Positions 10,985-22,871 of a stretch of 64,000 nucleotides of DNA are shown here, piece by piece. The stretch is from the NCBI GenBank assembly GCA_030710605.1, contig CP092870.1, forward strand, positions 57,063,532-57,127,531, read 5' to 3'. Position 1 is the stretch's first letter. Each line of letters begins with the position of its first letter. Below the pieces are notes generated by a model. The model worked only from the letters and a program-made list of their open reading frames with translations, did no database searches and had not been told where the DNA came from. The translations under genes were made by a program, and so were the position numbers. The DNA comes from Cordylochernes scorpioides (taxonomy: Eukaryota > Arthropoda > Arachnida > Pseudoscorpiones > Chernetidae).

Positions 10985-11115
10985 TTTGGAGTGACCTTTG
11001 TACCCTGAAAAAGGTTGGCATTCAGCCAACTGAAATATTGGTAAAATAAATTATATTTTGATCCAATATATGTCTTTTTAATCAAATATTTATTCATGGA
11101 TTGCTCTATTTCGAA
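10985..11115 (+). repeat. Fold-back family A monomer, 3' part
   Basis: Carries the hairpin GTTGGC-ATTCA-GCCAAC followed by TGAAATATTGG, then CAATATATG and the terminal phrase ATGGATTGCTCTATTT shared by families A and E. Confidence 0.7.
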
Positions 11116-11119
11116 ATAT

Positions 11120-11750
11120 TTCTATATGTGAAACATATTTGGCGTTACATTTTCGAGTTGAAAAAAGTTAATCAAAAAAATATATAAAATTATTTCTGTG
11201 AAAAATTTAAATTAAGGTAAAAAATATGGATGTCTTTTTTTAGAGGATTAGTTTGAAAAAATTGTTGTAAGCTTTAATTTAGGTGGTGACAGTTTTAAAA
11301 ATAGAATTTTAAAGGATGAATTTTATATTTAATGAAATTTTAAAATGTTTTTGGCAGGTGTGAGAGCTATTTCAAAATATTTATATATGAAAAAAAGAGC
11401 ATTTTTGTAAAATTAATATTTTTTTGCTAAATATTTAAATAATAAAGAATTATTAGATGCTATTTTATAAATTCCAAAAAGAAAAAAATGTATTTCTTTT
11501 CCACGGGGAAATTTTTGGATCGCGCTTTGTTTTAAATATTGATCAATGGAGAGACAAAAATTCTTATAGATACTTTTTCCATGAAATATTACTTTTAAAT
11601 TTTAAGGAAATTTCTTTCAATTAAAGAGAAGGTCAGAATATTTTATGTAATACCTTTGCTGTTTGGATTTCAAAATATAATTTCAAATATTCTGCGTTTA
11701 TATTTATCAATATTATGTATTAAAACATAATCAGAAACAACATAAATTAC
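11120..11750. other. AT-rich DNA, nothing recognised
   Basis: Very AT-rich intergenic-type sequence without supported features. Confidence 0.5.
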
Positions 11751-11751
11751 A

Positions 11752-12788
11752 CTCATGGACAAAATTAAGGAAGGTAGTGTGCTGTATTTCACAAGTCGTC
11801 TGTTTTTTTAAAGGAGACAGAGGTTGTTCACACTTGGTTATCTCGTGTGTCTTTAATAAAGGTCACTGTAATATCTTTCCGAGTTATTATCCCGATATAC
11901 ATGCTAAAATGCATAACTTCTATGAGTTTTTTCCATGAGTGTATTTTTCAGAGTTATTGTCTGAATCCCGATATACATGCTAAAAGATACAACTTCCTTA
12001 AGTTTTGTCAATGAGTGTATCTTTCAGAGTTATTATCTGAATCCCGATATACATGCTAAAAGGTACAACTTCCTTAAGTTTTGTAAATGAGTGTATCTTC
12101 CAGAGTTATTGTCTGAATCCCGATATATACATGCTAAAAGATACAACTTCCTTAAGTGTTGTCAATGAGTGTATCTTTCAGAGTTATTGTCTGAATCCCG
12201 ATATACATGCTAAAAGATACAACTTCCTTAAGTGTTGTCAATGAGTGTATCTTTCAGAGTTATTGTCTGAATCCCAATATATATGCTAAAAGATACAACT
12301 TCCTTAAGTGTTGTCAATGAGTGTATCTTTCAGAGTTATTGTCTGAATCCCGATATACATGCTAAAAGGTACAACTTCCTTAAGTGTTGTCAATGAGTGT
12401 ATCTTTCAGAGTTATTGTCTGAATCCCGATATACATGCTAAAAGGTACAACTTCCTTAAGTTTTGTCAATGAGTGTATCTTTCAGAATTATTGTCTGAAT
12501 CCCGATATACATGCTAAAAGGTACAACTTCCTTAAGTTTTGTCAATGAGTGTATCTTTCAGAGTTATTGTCTGAATCCCGATATACATGCTAAAAGGTAC
12601 AACTTTCTTAAGTTTTGTCAATGAGTGTATCTTTCAGAGTTATTGTCTCAATCCCGATATACATGCTAAAAGGTACAACTTCCTTAAGTGTTGTCCATGA
12701 GTGTATCTTTCAGAGTTATTGTCTGAATCCCGATATACATACTAAAAGGTACAACTTCCTTAAGTGTTGTCAATGAGTCTATCTTTCG
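11752..12788 (+). repeat. Satellite S1 array, short 73-78-bp units
   Basis: Begins with the S1 terminal module (CACTCATGGACAAAATTAAGG, GGAGACAGAGG) then about twelve units lacking the ACACTTGGTTATCTCGTG portion. Units differ by a few bases, indicating recent homogenisation. Confidence 0.9.
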
Positions 12789-12850
12789 CTGAGAGAGTTC
12801 ACCACTGATAAGCCAAGCCCTTTCATTCAATAATTTTACCATTACAGCAA
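12789..12850 (+). repeat. Fold-back family E fragment
   Basis: A diverged copy of GTTCACCACTGATGAGCCAG followed by the CATTGCAG-like segment, directly abutting the S1 array. Confidence 0.5.
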
Positions 12851-13600
12851 GATTTGCAGATATCATATTTGATGATATTATTAAAAAGAAGATCATTACC
12901 AGTGAATTTGATTGTTACAAATGTTATCGATAAATGGAAATTGAAATTTATAAATCGGATAGATTTGATGTTTGTAGAAAAGTTTTGATAACTTGGTGCA
13001 AGTTGAAGCTGCCCAAATTCCAGCAAGCAGCAAACTGGGATGATACCAAACGAAACATATTTCTCTCACCAACCGCAATAAAGATAAGGCATGGAGGCTT
13101 CCATAAAATGTAATGGCGAAATTTAAAGTCTGCTCGATACCCTCCCTTTAATTCATTGTTCGCAACTTTTGTGGAAAATTTCAGACGAAAAAAAAAAAAA
13201 AGAATTTGTCCCTCCCCTTCCCATTTCAGACGACTTTTCAGACTTTCCAAAAAGAAAAAAAAGTTCTGAACGAATAACTGATTAGAAAATTGCAAAAATT
13301 GAAATAAATATTCAATACATTATACAATTAGAAAGCATCAACCTCGAAAATTAACATTTTCACATGAATCTTAGTTTTTTTTATGCTATTAGCGCTTTAA
13401 TCTTGAAGTTTATACCTTTTTATACAAAATTATTTATATCTAAACTCAAAATATAAGAATTTTAACATTCAAAAAATAGCCATAGCTTATTTATCAGTTT
13501 TGAATATTTTTATCGTCTTATTTTTTGTTTTCAAATTCTTTTTGTAAATTTATTCTTCTTTCAAAAAGTATAATACCTTTTTCTAAGAAATTATTTAAAG
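12851..13600. other. AT-rich DNA, nothing firmly recognised
   Basis: A 115-codon minus-strand frame (12,948-13,295) has no recognisable composition or motif and overlaps homopolymer runs. I do not call it a gene. Confidence 0.4.
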
Positions 13601-13609
13601 TAGAAAATG

Positions 13610-13765
13610 GCCAAACCTGGCCATGCTCACATTAATCTTTTTGATGGTAAATCGCCATCTAGTGGAACAGAAATCAACTAAACGTTGATTGAACCTGTTC
13701 CTTGATATTTGGCCAACCATTTTCTTTGATAGAGCGAGAAAAGCCAACCATGATATTATATTTGT
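13610..13765 (-). repeat. Fold-back family B fragment
   Basis: Minus-strand copy of the CTAGATGGCG, AACGTTGATT and ATTTGGCCAAC modules seen at 2.9-3.2 and 49.9 kb. Confidence 0.55.
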
Positions 13766-13769
13766 GTCT

Positions 13770-14150
13770 AGACTCAAAATATAAAAAATGTTAACATTAG
13801 AAAAATAGCCATAGTTTATTCATACCAGTTTTGAATCTTTTTATCCTCTACTTTGTAGCTTCAAATATATATATATTTTTAATTCTTCTTCAAATTAAAA
13901 ATCCTAATTCCTTACATTATATTATTCGGTACTAAATAACCCAGGTATGTTTCTTATCCATAGTAAATACCGAAGACTTATAATAGAATCTATGATATAT
14001 ATATTGCGTATGATATTGTTTTTTACAGCACAATACAACAATGTTGGCAAGTTTCTCTAGAGTGGAATGTCGAGGTGACGAATCCACTCCAGGGCCTCCT
14101 CTGTGCACCGGTGGAATCTATGATAACCAAACAGAAAGAAATAAACAGAT
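13770..14150. other. AT-rich DNA, nothing recognised
   Basis: No supported feature. Confidence 0.4.
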
Positions 14151-14154
14151 GCAT

Positions 14155-15470
14155 TGAAATACTAGAAAAAAACATTAAAACATAAAATGAACGACATAAA
14201 ATAAAGTAAGGTGTATGTAAGTTATTGTAATGTGATAACAGATCAATTCTGGACTATAAGCTAAGAATAAAAAAGCCTATTTGAATGACGTACGATCAGG
14301 ACAACATCTGAGGAAGCGATAATGCCTGAGCAAATCAAAGCTGAAATTAAACATTATATGAACGACCTAAAAGAAAGAAAGGTGTGTAATGTAGGTTACA
14401 GTAATGCCATAACAGCTCAATTCTGAACTATAAGCTAAGAAGAAAACATTCTATTTAAGTGACGCACAATAAGAACGCGATAATGGCTGGCAGAATCAAT
14501 GCTGTAATGAAAGTAAAGGCCTTTGTATGAATTAAAACATCAAATACACGACATACAAGAAAGGAGAGTGTGTCTAATTTAGAGAGAAAGATACCAGTAA
14601 TGCAATATTCAATCAATTCTGGACTATAAGCTAAGAATAAAAATGTTATTTGAACATCTAAGAACGCGATAAGATGCTTGAGTAAATCAATACTGGATTT
14701 AAACCATCATATGAACGACGTACAATAATGGAAGATATATTATAGGTTACAGTAATGTCATAACAGATCAATTCTGAACTATAAGCTAAGAAGAAAAAAA
14801 CATTTGAATGACGTACAATCAGGGCAACATCTGAAGAAGCTATAATGCCTGAGCAAATAAATGCTGGAATTAAAACACTATTTGAACGACGTAAAAGAAG
14901 CAAGATGTAATAGAGGTTACAGTGATGTCATAACAGATCAATCTAGACTATAAGCTAAGAACAAAAAAGCCTATTTGAATGACGTACAATCAGGACAACA
15001 TCTGAAGAAGCTATAATGCTTGAGCAAATCAATTTTGAATTAGAAGCTAACGCCTTGCATGAATTAAACCATGAACTACGTAAAAGAAACAAGATGTAAT
15101 GTAGGTTAGAGTGATGTCATAACAGATCAATTTCGAACTATAAGCTGAGAAGAAAAAGCCTATTTGAATGACGTACAATCAGGGCAACATCTGAAGATAC
15201 GATAATGCCTGAGCAAATCAATACTGTAATTAAACCATCATATGAACGCCCCGTACAAGAAAGGAAGATGTATTATAGGTTACAGTGATGTCATAACAGA
15301 TCAATTCTGAACTATAAGCTAAGAAGAAAAAAAGCCTATTTGAATGACGTACAATCCGGGCAACATCTGAGGACGCGATAATGCCTGAGAAAATCGATAC
15401 TGGACGCGGTGCGGAAACAAAAACGTTATTTGAACGGCACGTAATTAGAATAAGTCAATAGAGCTGGGGA
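14155..15470 (+). repeat. Tandem repeat, about 170-bp unit, seven copies
   Basis: The phrase ACTATAAGCTAAGAA recurs near 14255, 14430, 14625, 14782, 14950, 15131 and 15313. It is linked to TTTGAATGACGTACAATC, ATAATGCCTGAGCAAATC and GTCATAACAGATCAATTC. Unit length is 157-195 bp. Non-coding. Confidence 0.9.
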
Positions 15471-15569
15471 CTTCGATCAATGCTTGACGGGGCTGGACTT
15501 TCAGCTGCCACTTTCTCTCTTCGAGAAAATCCGAGGACTTCATAGCATCCGTGGACTCTTTCTAACATC

Positions 15570-16210
15570 TGTTATCAAAATTCGGAACTATTATAGACGC
15601 GTATGATTCTTTTGAAAATTAAACAATTTCTACTGTCCTTACTTCAATGGATAAAATCATACGCGTCTATAATAGTTTCGAATTTTCCTAACAGATGGCA
15701 CTCTAATGTATCATAATGAAAATTCGAAACTATTATAGACGTGTATGATTATTTTGAAAAATAAACAATTTTTACTTCCCTTACTGCAGTCTAATGTAGC
15801 CTAGTGTACATGGCATCTGCCCGGTAAGCAGAACACTGCGGGTTCGATTCTCATCTCTGGACACTTTATTTTTACATTTATCATTACTCTTCACAATTCA
15901 TCCTATTATACTTCATCCCTAAGGTTATAAATAATCGTTATTTCTTCTTACTGTCCTTACTGCAATGGAAGAATCATACGCGTCTATAATAGTTTCAAAT
16001 TTTCATAACAGATGGCGTGCTAATGTATCCAAATGAAAATACGAAACTATTATAGACCCTTATGATTCTTTTGAAAATTAAACAATTTCTACAATCCTTG
16101 TTATAATGATGAAACCGCTGTGAAGGTTCACCACTGATGAGCCAGGTCCTCCTATTAATTATTCCATTGCAGTAAGGGCAGTAGAAATTGTTCAATTTTT
16201 AAAAGAATCC
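15570..16210. repeat. Fold-back family E inverted copies with a SINE-1 fragment
   Basis: Several inverted copies of ATTCGAAACTATTATAGACG and AACAATTTCTACTGCCCTTA, each next to an AACAGATGGCG end. A SINE-1 piece (tRNA-head 3' half and body, 15,795-15,935) is embedded. The copy at 16,110-16,200 includes CTGATGAGCCAGG. Confidence 0.65.
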
Positions 16211-16333
16211 AAAAGAGCCAATGTGAAACAACAACAATAAATTTATATAGGGAAAGTGGTGACCTCTGGTAGTCGACTTTACAGTATTTTATAATCCAAA
16301 TTATAATTAAAAATATATATATAATTTTTATAT

Positions 16334-16335
<2 letters not shown>

Positions 16336-16367
<32 letters not shown>
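16336..16367. repeat. (AT)n microsatellite at the left Naiad junction
   Basis: About 16 AT dinucleotides merge directly into the left end of the inverted repeat. Naiad-type PLEs are reported to prefer microsatellite targets. Confidence 0.9.
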
Positions 16368-16369
<2 letters not shown>

Positions 16370-16904
16370 ATAAAAGTTGATAATTATTTTTGTGTTAGAG
16401 TGTTAAGTTAGATGAGATTAAAAAGTTCTTTATATGTATTATATTTATATCTCATTTAGGAGAGAAAAATGTAATAAAAGTAATTATATGTTAGAATAAT
16501 ATGTTTTTATTTTAGATAGAAAAAAAAAAAAATTGAAAAATAAAAAGAAAATTTAACAAGAAAAGAAGATTTAACAACGTAACGTCTTTTAGCATCGGCT
16601 TTTACCCGTTATTTAGACATACTCTTAAAATAAATAGGAATAAAGAAGAGATTTATAATGATTATATATTTATTTTTTAGTAAAAGAGAGGAAAGAGATA
16701 AAGAAAGAACCATACACTTTTATTTCAAACAGGTAGAGAATTGAGAGGTTGTTAGTATTTTTTTTAGTTAATTAATAGTTTTTGTAATTTTTTTATATAA
16801 TTTTTTTTCCTATATAATTTTAGATTTTTTTTTTTTTCCTAAGAGTAAGAATAATATGAAATAATGTTTTTGCCTAGTTAAGGATAGATAAACATATTTT
16901 AAAT

Positions 16905-17230
16905 CTTTGCCTATTAGAAATTATTTTTTGGAACCCTAATGGTAGACCAGGACATTACACAAAAGGAGATTTGGAAAATCTATTGGAGAGAGAAATCTGT
17001 GGTACCAGGGCTCTTCAGATGAAAATACCACAACCCATTTCACCCTTACTTCATTATGGATTGATTTCTCTTCGACCATTAAACTGTATAATTAAATTAA
17101 TATTAGATATCATAGAAGGAGGTTGTTTACTTACTTATTCAAAGTGGCGTCTGCCGCTCCCTCGAGACAGCGCACATGTGTGGATGTAACATCTGTCTGT
17201 CAGGGACCCGCGACACTGTTCTAAAAGTAA
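16905..17230 (+). other. GC-richer segment in the Naiad 3' region, possible captured exon
   Basis: Within the AT-rich 3' non-coding part of the element is a GC-richer block, antisense to the RT. The plus strand is open from about 16,890 to the stop at 17,189 (roughly 95 codons; 72 from a TTG at 16,971). It ends ...PRDSAHVWM and resembles no protein I know. The mirror copy is at 23,232-23,560. It may be captured host sequence or an element control region. Confidence 0.35.
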
Positions 17231-17590
17231 CCTTCCCTTTTCTAGAAAATCTTATTTTTAAAATTGTTAGAAGTTAGAAAAGCTGTCAGAAAAGAATCAT
17301 TAGAAATTTTAAAGATTGTGAAAATATGTATTAAAATTTTGTTTTCATTGATATAAGTTACATTTTTATTAAAATTATAAATTAATTGAATAATAAAACA
17401 TTTATTATGCTTCAAATTCATTTATATTTGTTTTCCAGTTCCCTCCCACAGTAACTGGAGATCAAATTGAATGAATTTAATGCTTTATAATCGTTATCAT
17501 ATAATTAATATATTTAAAGTCATAGGAAATATATTCAGTAATTCTATCATTTGTTTTAGTATAAGAGTAGAATATAAGTTGTTGGTTAGA

Positions 17591-20071
17591 TTAATTGGAG
17601 AAGTTTGAAGTTTCAAATTTATAATTATATTTATTATTGCTTAGGTATTTGTGTATTGACAGCCTATTGTAAAACTTTACTGTTTTGTATTTAAAACCAT
17701 TGTTTAAATACTCTTTATTAAGATTTTTAATATCTTTAATAAAGTTTGTTTTAATGTTGTTGATTCTATAAAATCTTAAAAATTGACCAAAATATATGCC
17801 TTTGCAGCAATTTGATGATATGTTGGAATTGACATTACAGAATTTAATAATTTTAAAATTATAACAATTTCTTTTGTCATATGTTCCAATTGACTTGTTT
17901 GCAAGGTTTATATTTAAGTCTAAAAAGTTGACCTCCTTGTTATTAGTTATCTTTTCATTATTTTTAAGTTTCAAATATTTAGGGTATATTTTGTAAATGA
18001 CATTATTGAATTGTGGGTTATTCAAGATAATGATGTCATCTACATAGCGGAACATATGCAAATTTACATCATTCTGTAGGAAGAACTCTCTTTCATACCA
18101 AAAAAGTAATAAGTTTGCTAGTAGAGGACTGGATGAAGTTCCCATTGGAACACCTTTAGATTGAATGTATATTTTGTTTTTAAAATTAATATAATTAAAG
18201 TTTAAGAAGGTTTCAAGTAATGTTTTTGCTGTTTTGTTATCTAATTTAAATGTTTTGTATTTGTTGTGAATAATTTGAATATGGAATGTTTTGTCATTAA
18301 TGAATTCATTTATTAAGCTGTGTATTTTATTATTAAGGTCTTCTAAACGTATGTTAGAGTAAAGATCTTCAAAATCAAATGTATGAACTGTATTGATCTT
18401 TTGTAGGTTATTTGTTAGGAAGTTAATGATTTTTTTATTAGAATCTATGAATTTATAATTATGTTTGTTAGTTATTTTATTTATTATGAATTGAAGTGTT
18501 GAAGCTAGTCTTAAATCGATGTTTTTTATGACTGAGTTTATTCCTGATGTGATTGTTCTAAATGAGATTGGTGTTTTGTGTAATTTAGGAATAATATAAA
18601 ATTTCGGTATGTTTGTGTTTTTGTTGTAATTAATGATTTTTAGTGTGTTTTCTACATTTTTAATATCTTTTTTGATTTTAGTTTCAGTTGTTTTTATGAA
18701 AGTGTATTTACTGTTGTTATTAATTTCATTTTTTAGAAGGTCATGATATAAGTTTTTACATATAATAGATAAATTATTTGAACATTTATCTATTGGACAT
18801 ATGATAAAATCTTTTTGTAAGTTTTCAAAATTGTCTTTTAAGGAATTAATTTCCGATTCATTAGGGATTGTGTATTTTAGTGTGTTGTTATAATAGTTTT
18901 TTATTTCTTTACTTAATTTATATTTCCATTCTAGGAAAGTAAATTCAGGAATTCTGTGTTTTATACTAGTTTTATTAATGAATATATCGATGTCTTTTAA
19001 TATAGATTTAATTGTATTATTGAAATTGTGTTTGATCTGAGGTATATATTTATATCCTCTATTTAAAATGTTTTGGAGTTTTGGTTCCAAAAAAGAATAA
19101 TCGCTAGTTAAAATATGTCCTGTGAATTTATATTTATCTAGAACATTGTGGCAATTACATTTAGATTTTTTAAAATTTGTTAGATTATTAATAAACGGGT
19201 TATAATTGCATAATATACTGCCAATATTCTTGTTATATTTCCAGGTAGTTTTAAAATTTAAACCTTTTATAGGAAATAAACTGTTAATAGATTGGTCATT
19301 AAATATATCATTAAATTTGAAATGATCAAATAATTTGTTATTGAATTTAATAATAATGTTAATTTGGTTATTATTTTGTTTAATTTTTCTGTATTTGAAG
19401 ATGTCGTTTGTGATATCTGTTAATCTATTAGAAAGATTGTGAATTTTAATGTGTTCTACAAGTTTTATAAGTTTGCTATTATTTAATTTGAATAATGTTT
19501 TAATAAAATTTTCAATGAAATTTTTTGTGTACATTTTGTTTGTGTCTAATAAGTTATTAAAGTTTATGAAGCCTAATTTGTTGGTAGTTTTACCTCTGGT
19601 TTTGACTGAGTTATTATTAGAGTTATGTTTTTTGTATTTATTACTAATTTCATAGATTGATATTTCAGATGGTTGTGGTGTGTATGTGTGGTTAAGTTCG
19701 TCGTTAAGTCCATAAGGGTATAAAGTGTTGTGTTGATAAATGTAATTGTTTTCTAATAATAATCGTTGTTTTTTGTCTTGACAAATGTCAAGTATTTCTA
19801 TCATGTAATTGTTAAAGGTATGTATTTTATTGTGTTGTTTCATGTATGTGTTACCAATTGATTTTTTCGAGTGGTTTCTATGTAAATTTATTCTTATGTT
19901 TAAAGGATTGCAAGTTTGTCCTATATATGAAAGTTGACAAGTTTGGCAAGTTAATTTATAAATAGTGTTTTCTATCTTACAACTAGGTGTTTGAAATGTG
20001 TCATGGTTCTTGAAAGTTGGGCAAGTTTGACATTTCTTATTTAGACAATTTTTAGCGAGTTTAGAGAACAT
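17591..20071 (-). CDS. Naiad-type PLE protein: GIY-YIG endonuclease plus reverse transcriptase
   Basis: This 826-residue protein would nick target DNA and reverse transcribe element RNA. A cysteine-rich start (CLNKKCQTC) leads into GIY-YIG-like IYKL...SYIG at residues 39-53. The PLE-type CCHH is met by C-x2-C just before YIG and the later HNKIH, with candidate catalytic Arg (NIRINL) and Glu (LLLEN). CNC at about residue 304 is the linker CxC motif. RT motifs follow: PKLHK and FRTI, FDFEDLYSNI (about 564), GVPMGTSSSPLLAN (about 640), RYVDD (about 675) and FLDLNI. No in-frame TGA occurs, so unlike some spider and clam Naiads it is not a selenoprotein here. The frame is open upstream to about 20,161 without another ATG, so the true N-terminus is uncertain. 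No frame break or missing key residue was seen. Confidence 0.88.
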   Translation of the reverse strand: MFSKLAKNCLNKKCQTCPTFKNHDTFQTPSCKIENTIYKLTCQTCQLSYIGQTCNPLNIRINLHRNHSKKSIGNTYMKQHNKIHTFNNYMIEILDICQDKKQRLLLENNYIYQHNTLYPYGLNDELNHTYTPQPSEISIYEISNKYKKHNSNNNSVKTRGKTTNKLGFINFNNLLDTNKMYTKNFIENFIKTLFKLNNSKLIKLVEHIKIHNLSNRLTDITNDIFKYRKIKQNNNQINIIIKFNNKLFDHFKFNDIFNDQSINSLFPIKGLNFKTTWKYNKNIGSILCNYNPFINNLTNFKKSKCNCHNVLDKYKFTGHILTSDYSFLEPKLQNILNRGYKYIPQIKHNFNNTIKSILKDIDIFINKTSIKHRIPEFTFLEWKYKLSKEIKNYYNNTLKYTIPNESEINSLKDNFENLQKDFIICPIDKCSNNLSIICKNLYHDLLKNEINNNSKYTFIKTTETKIKKDIKNVENTLKIINYNKNTNIPKFYIIPKLHKTPISFRTITSGINSVIKNIDLRLASTLQFIINKITNKHNYKFIDSNKKIINFLTNNLQKINTVHTFDFEDLYSNIRLEDLNNKIHSLINEFINDKTFHIQIIHNKYKTFKLDNKTAKTLLETFLNFNYINFKNKIYIQSKGVPMGTSSSPLLANLLLFWYEREFFLQNDVNLHMFRYVDDIIILNNPQFNNVIYKIYPKYLKLKNNEKITNNKEVNFLDLNINLANKSIGTYDKRNCYNFKIIKFCNVNSNISSNCCKGIYFGQFLRFYRINNIKTNFIKDIKNLNKEYLNNGFKYKTVKFYNRLSIHKYLSNNKYNYKFETSNFSN

Positions 20072-20423
20072 AGAAGGGGTGCTAACCCAAAAATGTTTGT
20101 AGTTTTTTTTAAAGTTTTTTAGTTTGTTATTCTTTAAAACGTTTTTTTTTTTAATTATTTGCTATAGATGTTAGTTGAAATAATTAATAATTTGTTTGAT
20201 AATAAATATAGATTGTTGTATGTATATCTGTAGTAATTGTAAGAATAACTAATAAAAAACATCTTTAAACTGACTAAAACACTGAGAAAAAAAAATCTGT
20301 GAGTATTATGTGATTATAATTACTTTTATATTTTAATCTTTCCTTTAAGATATAAATTATACCTTTTGGATATGTAAATAACAGAGTTTGTCTATTAAAA
20401 ATTGAAATCTTAAATATAAAAAA

Positions 20424-22871
20424 TAAGAAATGTCAAACTTGCCCAACTTTCAAGAACCATGACACATTTCAAACACCTAGTTGTAAGATAGAAAACACTA
20501 TTTATAAATTAACTTGCCAAACTTGTCAACTTTCATATATAGGACAAACTTGCAAATTTTCAACATAAGAATAAATTTACATAGAAACCACTCGAAAAAA
20601 TCAATTGGTAACACATACATGAAACAACACAATAAAATACATACCTTTAACAATTACATGATAGAAATACTTGACATTTGTCAAGACAAAAAACAACGAT
20701 TATTATTAGAAAACAATTACATTTATCAACACAACACTTTATACACTTATGGACTTAACGACGAACTTAACCACACATACACACCACAACCATCTGAAAT
20801 ATCAATCTATGAAATTAGTAATAAATACAAAAAACATAACTCTAATAATAACTCAGTCAAAACCAGAGGTAAAACTACCAACAAATTAGGCTTCATAAAC
20901 TTTAATAACTTATTAGACACAAACAAAATGTACACAAAAAATTTCATTGAAAATTTTATTAAAACATTATTCAAATTAAATAATAGCAAACTTATAAAAC
21001 TTGTAGAACACATTAAAATTCACAATCTTTCTAATAGATTAACAGATATCACAAACGACATCTTCAAATACAGAAAAATTAAACAAAATAATAACCAAAT
21101 TAACATTATTATTAAATTCAATAACAAATTATTTGATCATTTCAAATTTAATGATATATTTAATGACCAATCTATTAACAGTTTATTTCCTATAAAAGGT
21201 TTAAATTTTAAAACTACCTGGAAATATAACAAGAATATTGGCAGTATATTATGCAATTATAACCCGTTTATTAATAATCTAACAAATTTTAAAAAATCTA
21301 AATGTAATTGCCACAATGTTCTAGATAAATATAAATTCACAGGACATATTTTAACTAGCGATTATTCTTTTTTGGAACCAAAACTCCAAAACATTTTAAA
21401 TAGAGGATATAAATATATACCTCAGATCAAACACAATTTCAATAATACAATTAAATCTATATTAAAAGACATCGATATATTCATTAATAAAACTAGTATA
21501 AAACACAGAATTCCTGAATTTACTTTCCTAGAATGGAAATATAAATTAAGTAAAGAAATAAAAAACTATTATAACAACACACTAAAATACACAATCCCTA
21601 ATGAATCGGAAATTAATTCCTTAAAAGACAATTTTGAAAACTTACAAAAAGATTTTATCATATGTCCAATAGATAAATGTTCAAATAATTTATCTATTAT
21701 ATGTAAAAACTTATATCATGACCTTCTAAAAAATGAAATTAATAACAACAGTAAATACACTTTCATAAAAACAACTGAAACTAAAATCAAAAAAGATATT
21801 AAAAATGTAGAAAACACACTAAAAATCATTAATTACAACAAAAACACAAACATACCGAAATTTTATATTATTCCTAAATTACATAAAACACCAATCTCAT
21901 TTAGAACAATCACATCAGGAATAAACTCAGTTATAAAAAACATCGATTTAAGACTAGCTTCAACACTTCAATTCATAATAAATAAAATAACTAACAAACA
22001 TAATTATAAATTCATAGATTCTAATAAAAAAATCATTAACTTGCTAACAAATAACCTACAAAAGATCAATACAGTTCATACATTTGATTTTGAAGATCTT
22101 TACTCTAACATACGTTTAGAAGACCTTAATAATAAAATACACAGCTTAATAAATGAATTCATTAATGACAAAACATTCCATATTCAAATTATTCACAACA
22201 AATACAAAACATTTAAATTAGATAACAAAACAGCAAAAACATTACTTGAAACCTTCTTAAACTTTAATTATATTAATTTTAAAAACAAAATATACATTCA
22301 ATCTAAAGGTGTTCCAATGGGAACTTCATCCAGTCCTCTACTAGCAAACTTATTACTTTTTTGGTATGAAAGAGAGTTCTTCCTACAGAATGATGTAAAT
22401 TTGCATATGTTCCGCTATGTAGATGACATCATTATCTTGAATAACCCACAATTCAATAATGTCATTTACAAAATATACCCTAAATATTTGAAACTTAAAA
22501 ATAATGAAAAGATAACTAATAACAAGGAGGTCAACTTTTTAGACTTAAATATAAACCTTGCAAACAAGTCAATTGGAACATATGACAAAAGAAATTGTTA
22601 TAATTTTAAAATTATTAAATTCTGTAATGTCAATTCCAACATATCATCAAATTGCTGCAAAGGCATATATTTTGGTCAATTTTTAAGATTTTATAGAATC
22701 AACAACATTAAAACAAACTTTATTAAAGATATTAAAAATCTTAATAAAGAGTATTTAAACAATGGTTTTAAATACAAAACAGTAAAGTTTTACAATAGGC
22801 TGTCAATACACAAATACCTAAGCAATAATAAATATAATTATAAATTTGAAACTTCAAACTTCTCCAATTAA
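20424..22871 (+). pseudogene. Second Naiad-type EN-RT copy, frameshifted in the endonuclease
   Basis: Mirror copy of the left protein gene. It lacks the N-terminal residues before KKCQTC and has a small indel just after YIGQTC, near 20,552-20,566, which throws the GIY-YIG core out of frame. The downstream frame (readable from 20,514) is open to the same stop and keeps the CxC, RT motifs A-D and YVDD. Only two amino-acid differences from the left copy were found in the shared C-terminal 740 residues (Pro/Thr and Phe/Leu). The RT could still be made, but not with an intact EN. Confidence 0.85.

Noticed and set aside
12948..13295. 115-codon minus-strand ORF as a gene
   Set aside because: Composition is dominated by homopolymer-derived Phe runs and there is no family resemblance or repeat support.
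15995..16195. Recurring translation YCPYCNG...AWLISGEPSQRF as a zinc-finger peptide (also 48,845-49,036)
   Set aside because: It follows family E wherever it occurs, is bounded by unrelated codons, and the underlying DNA is better explained by inverted repeat and RNA-like structure.
19449..21013. 68-codon frames antisense to the Naiad ORFs
   Set aside because: Antisense shadows of an AT-rich coding frame, duplicated because the element is duplicated.
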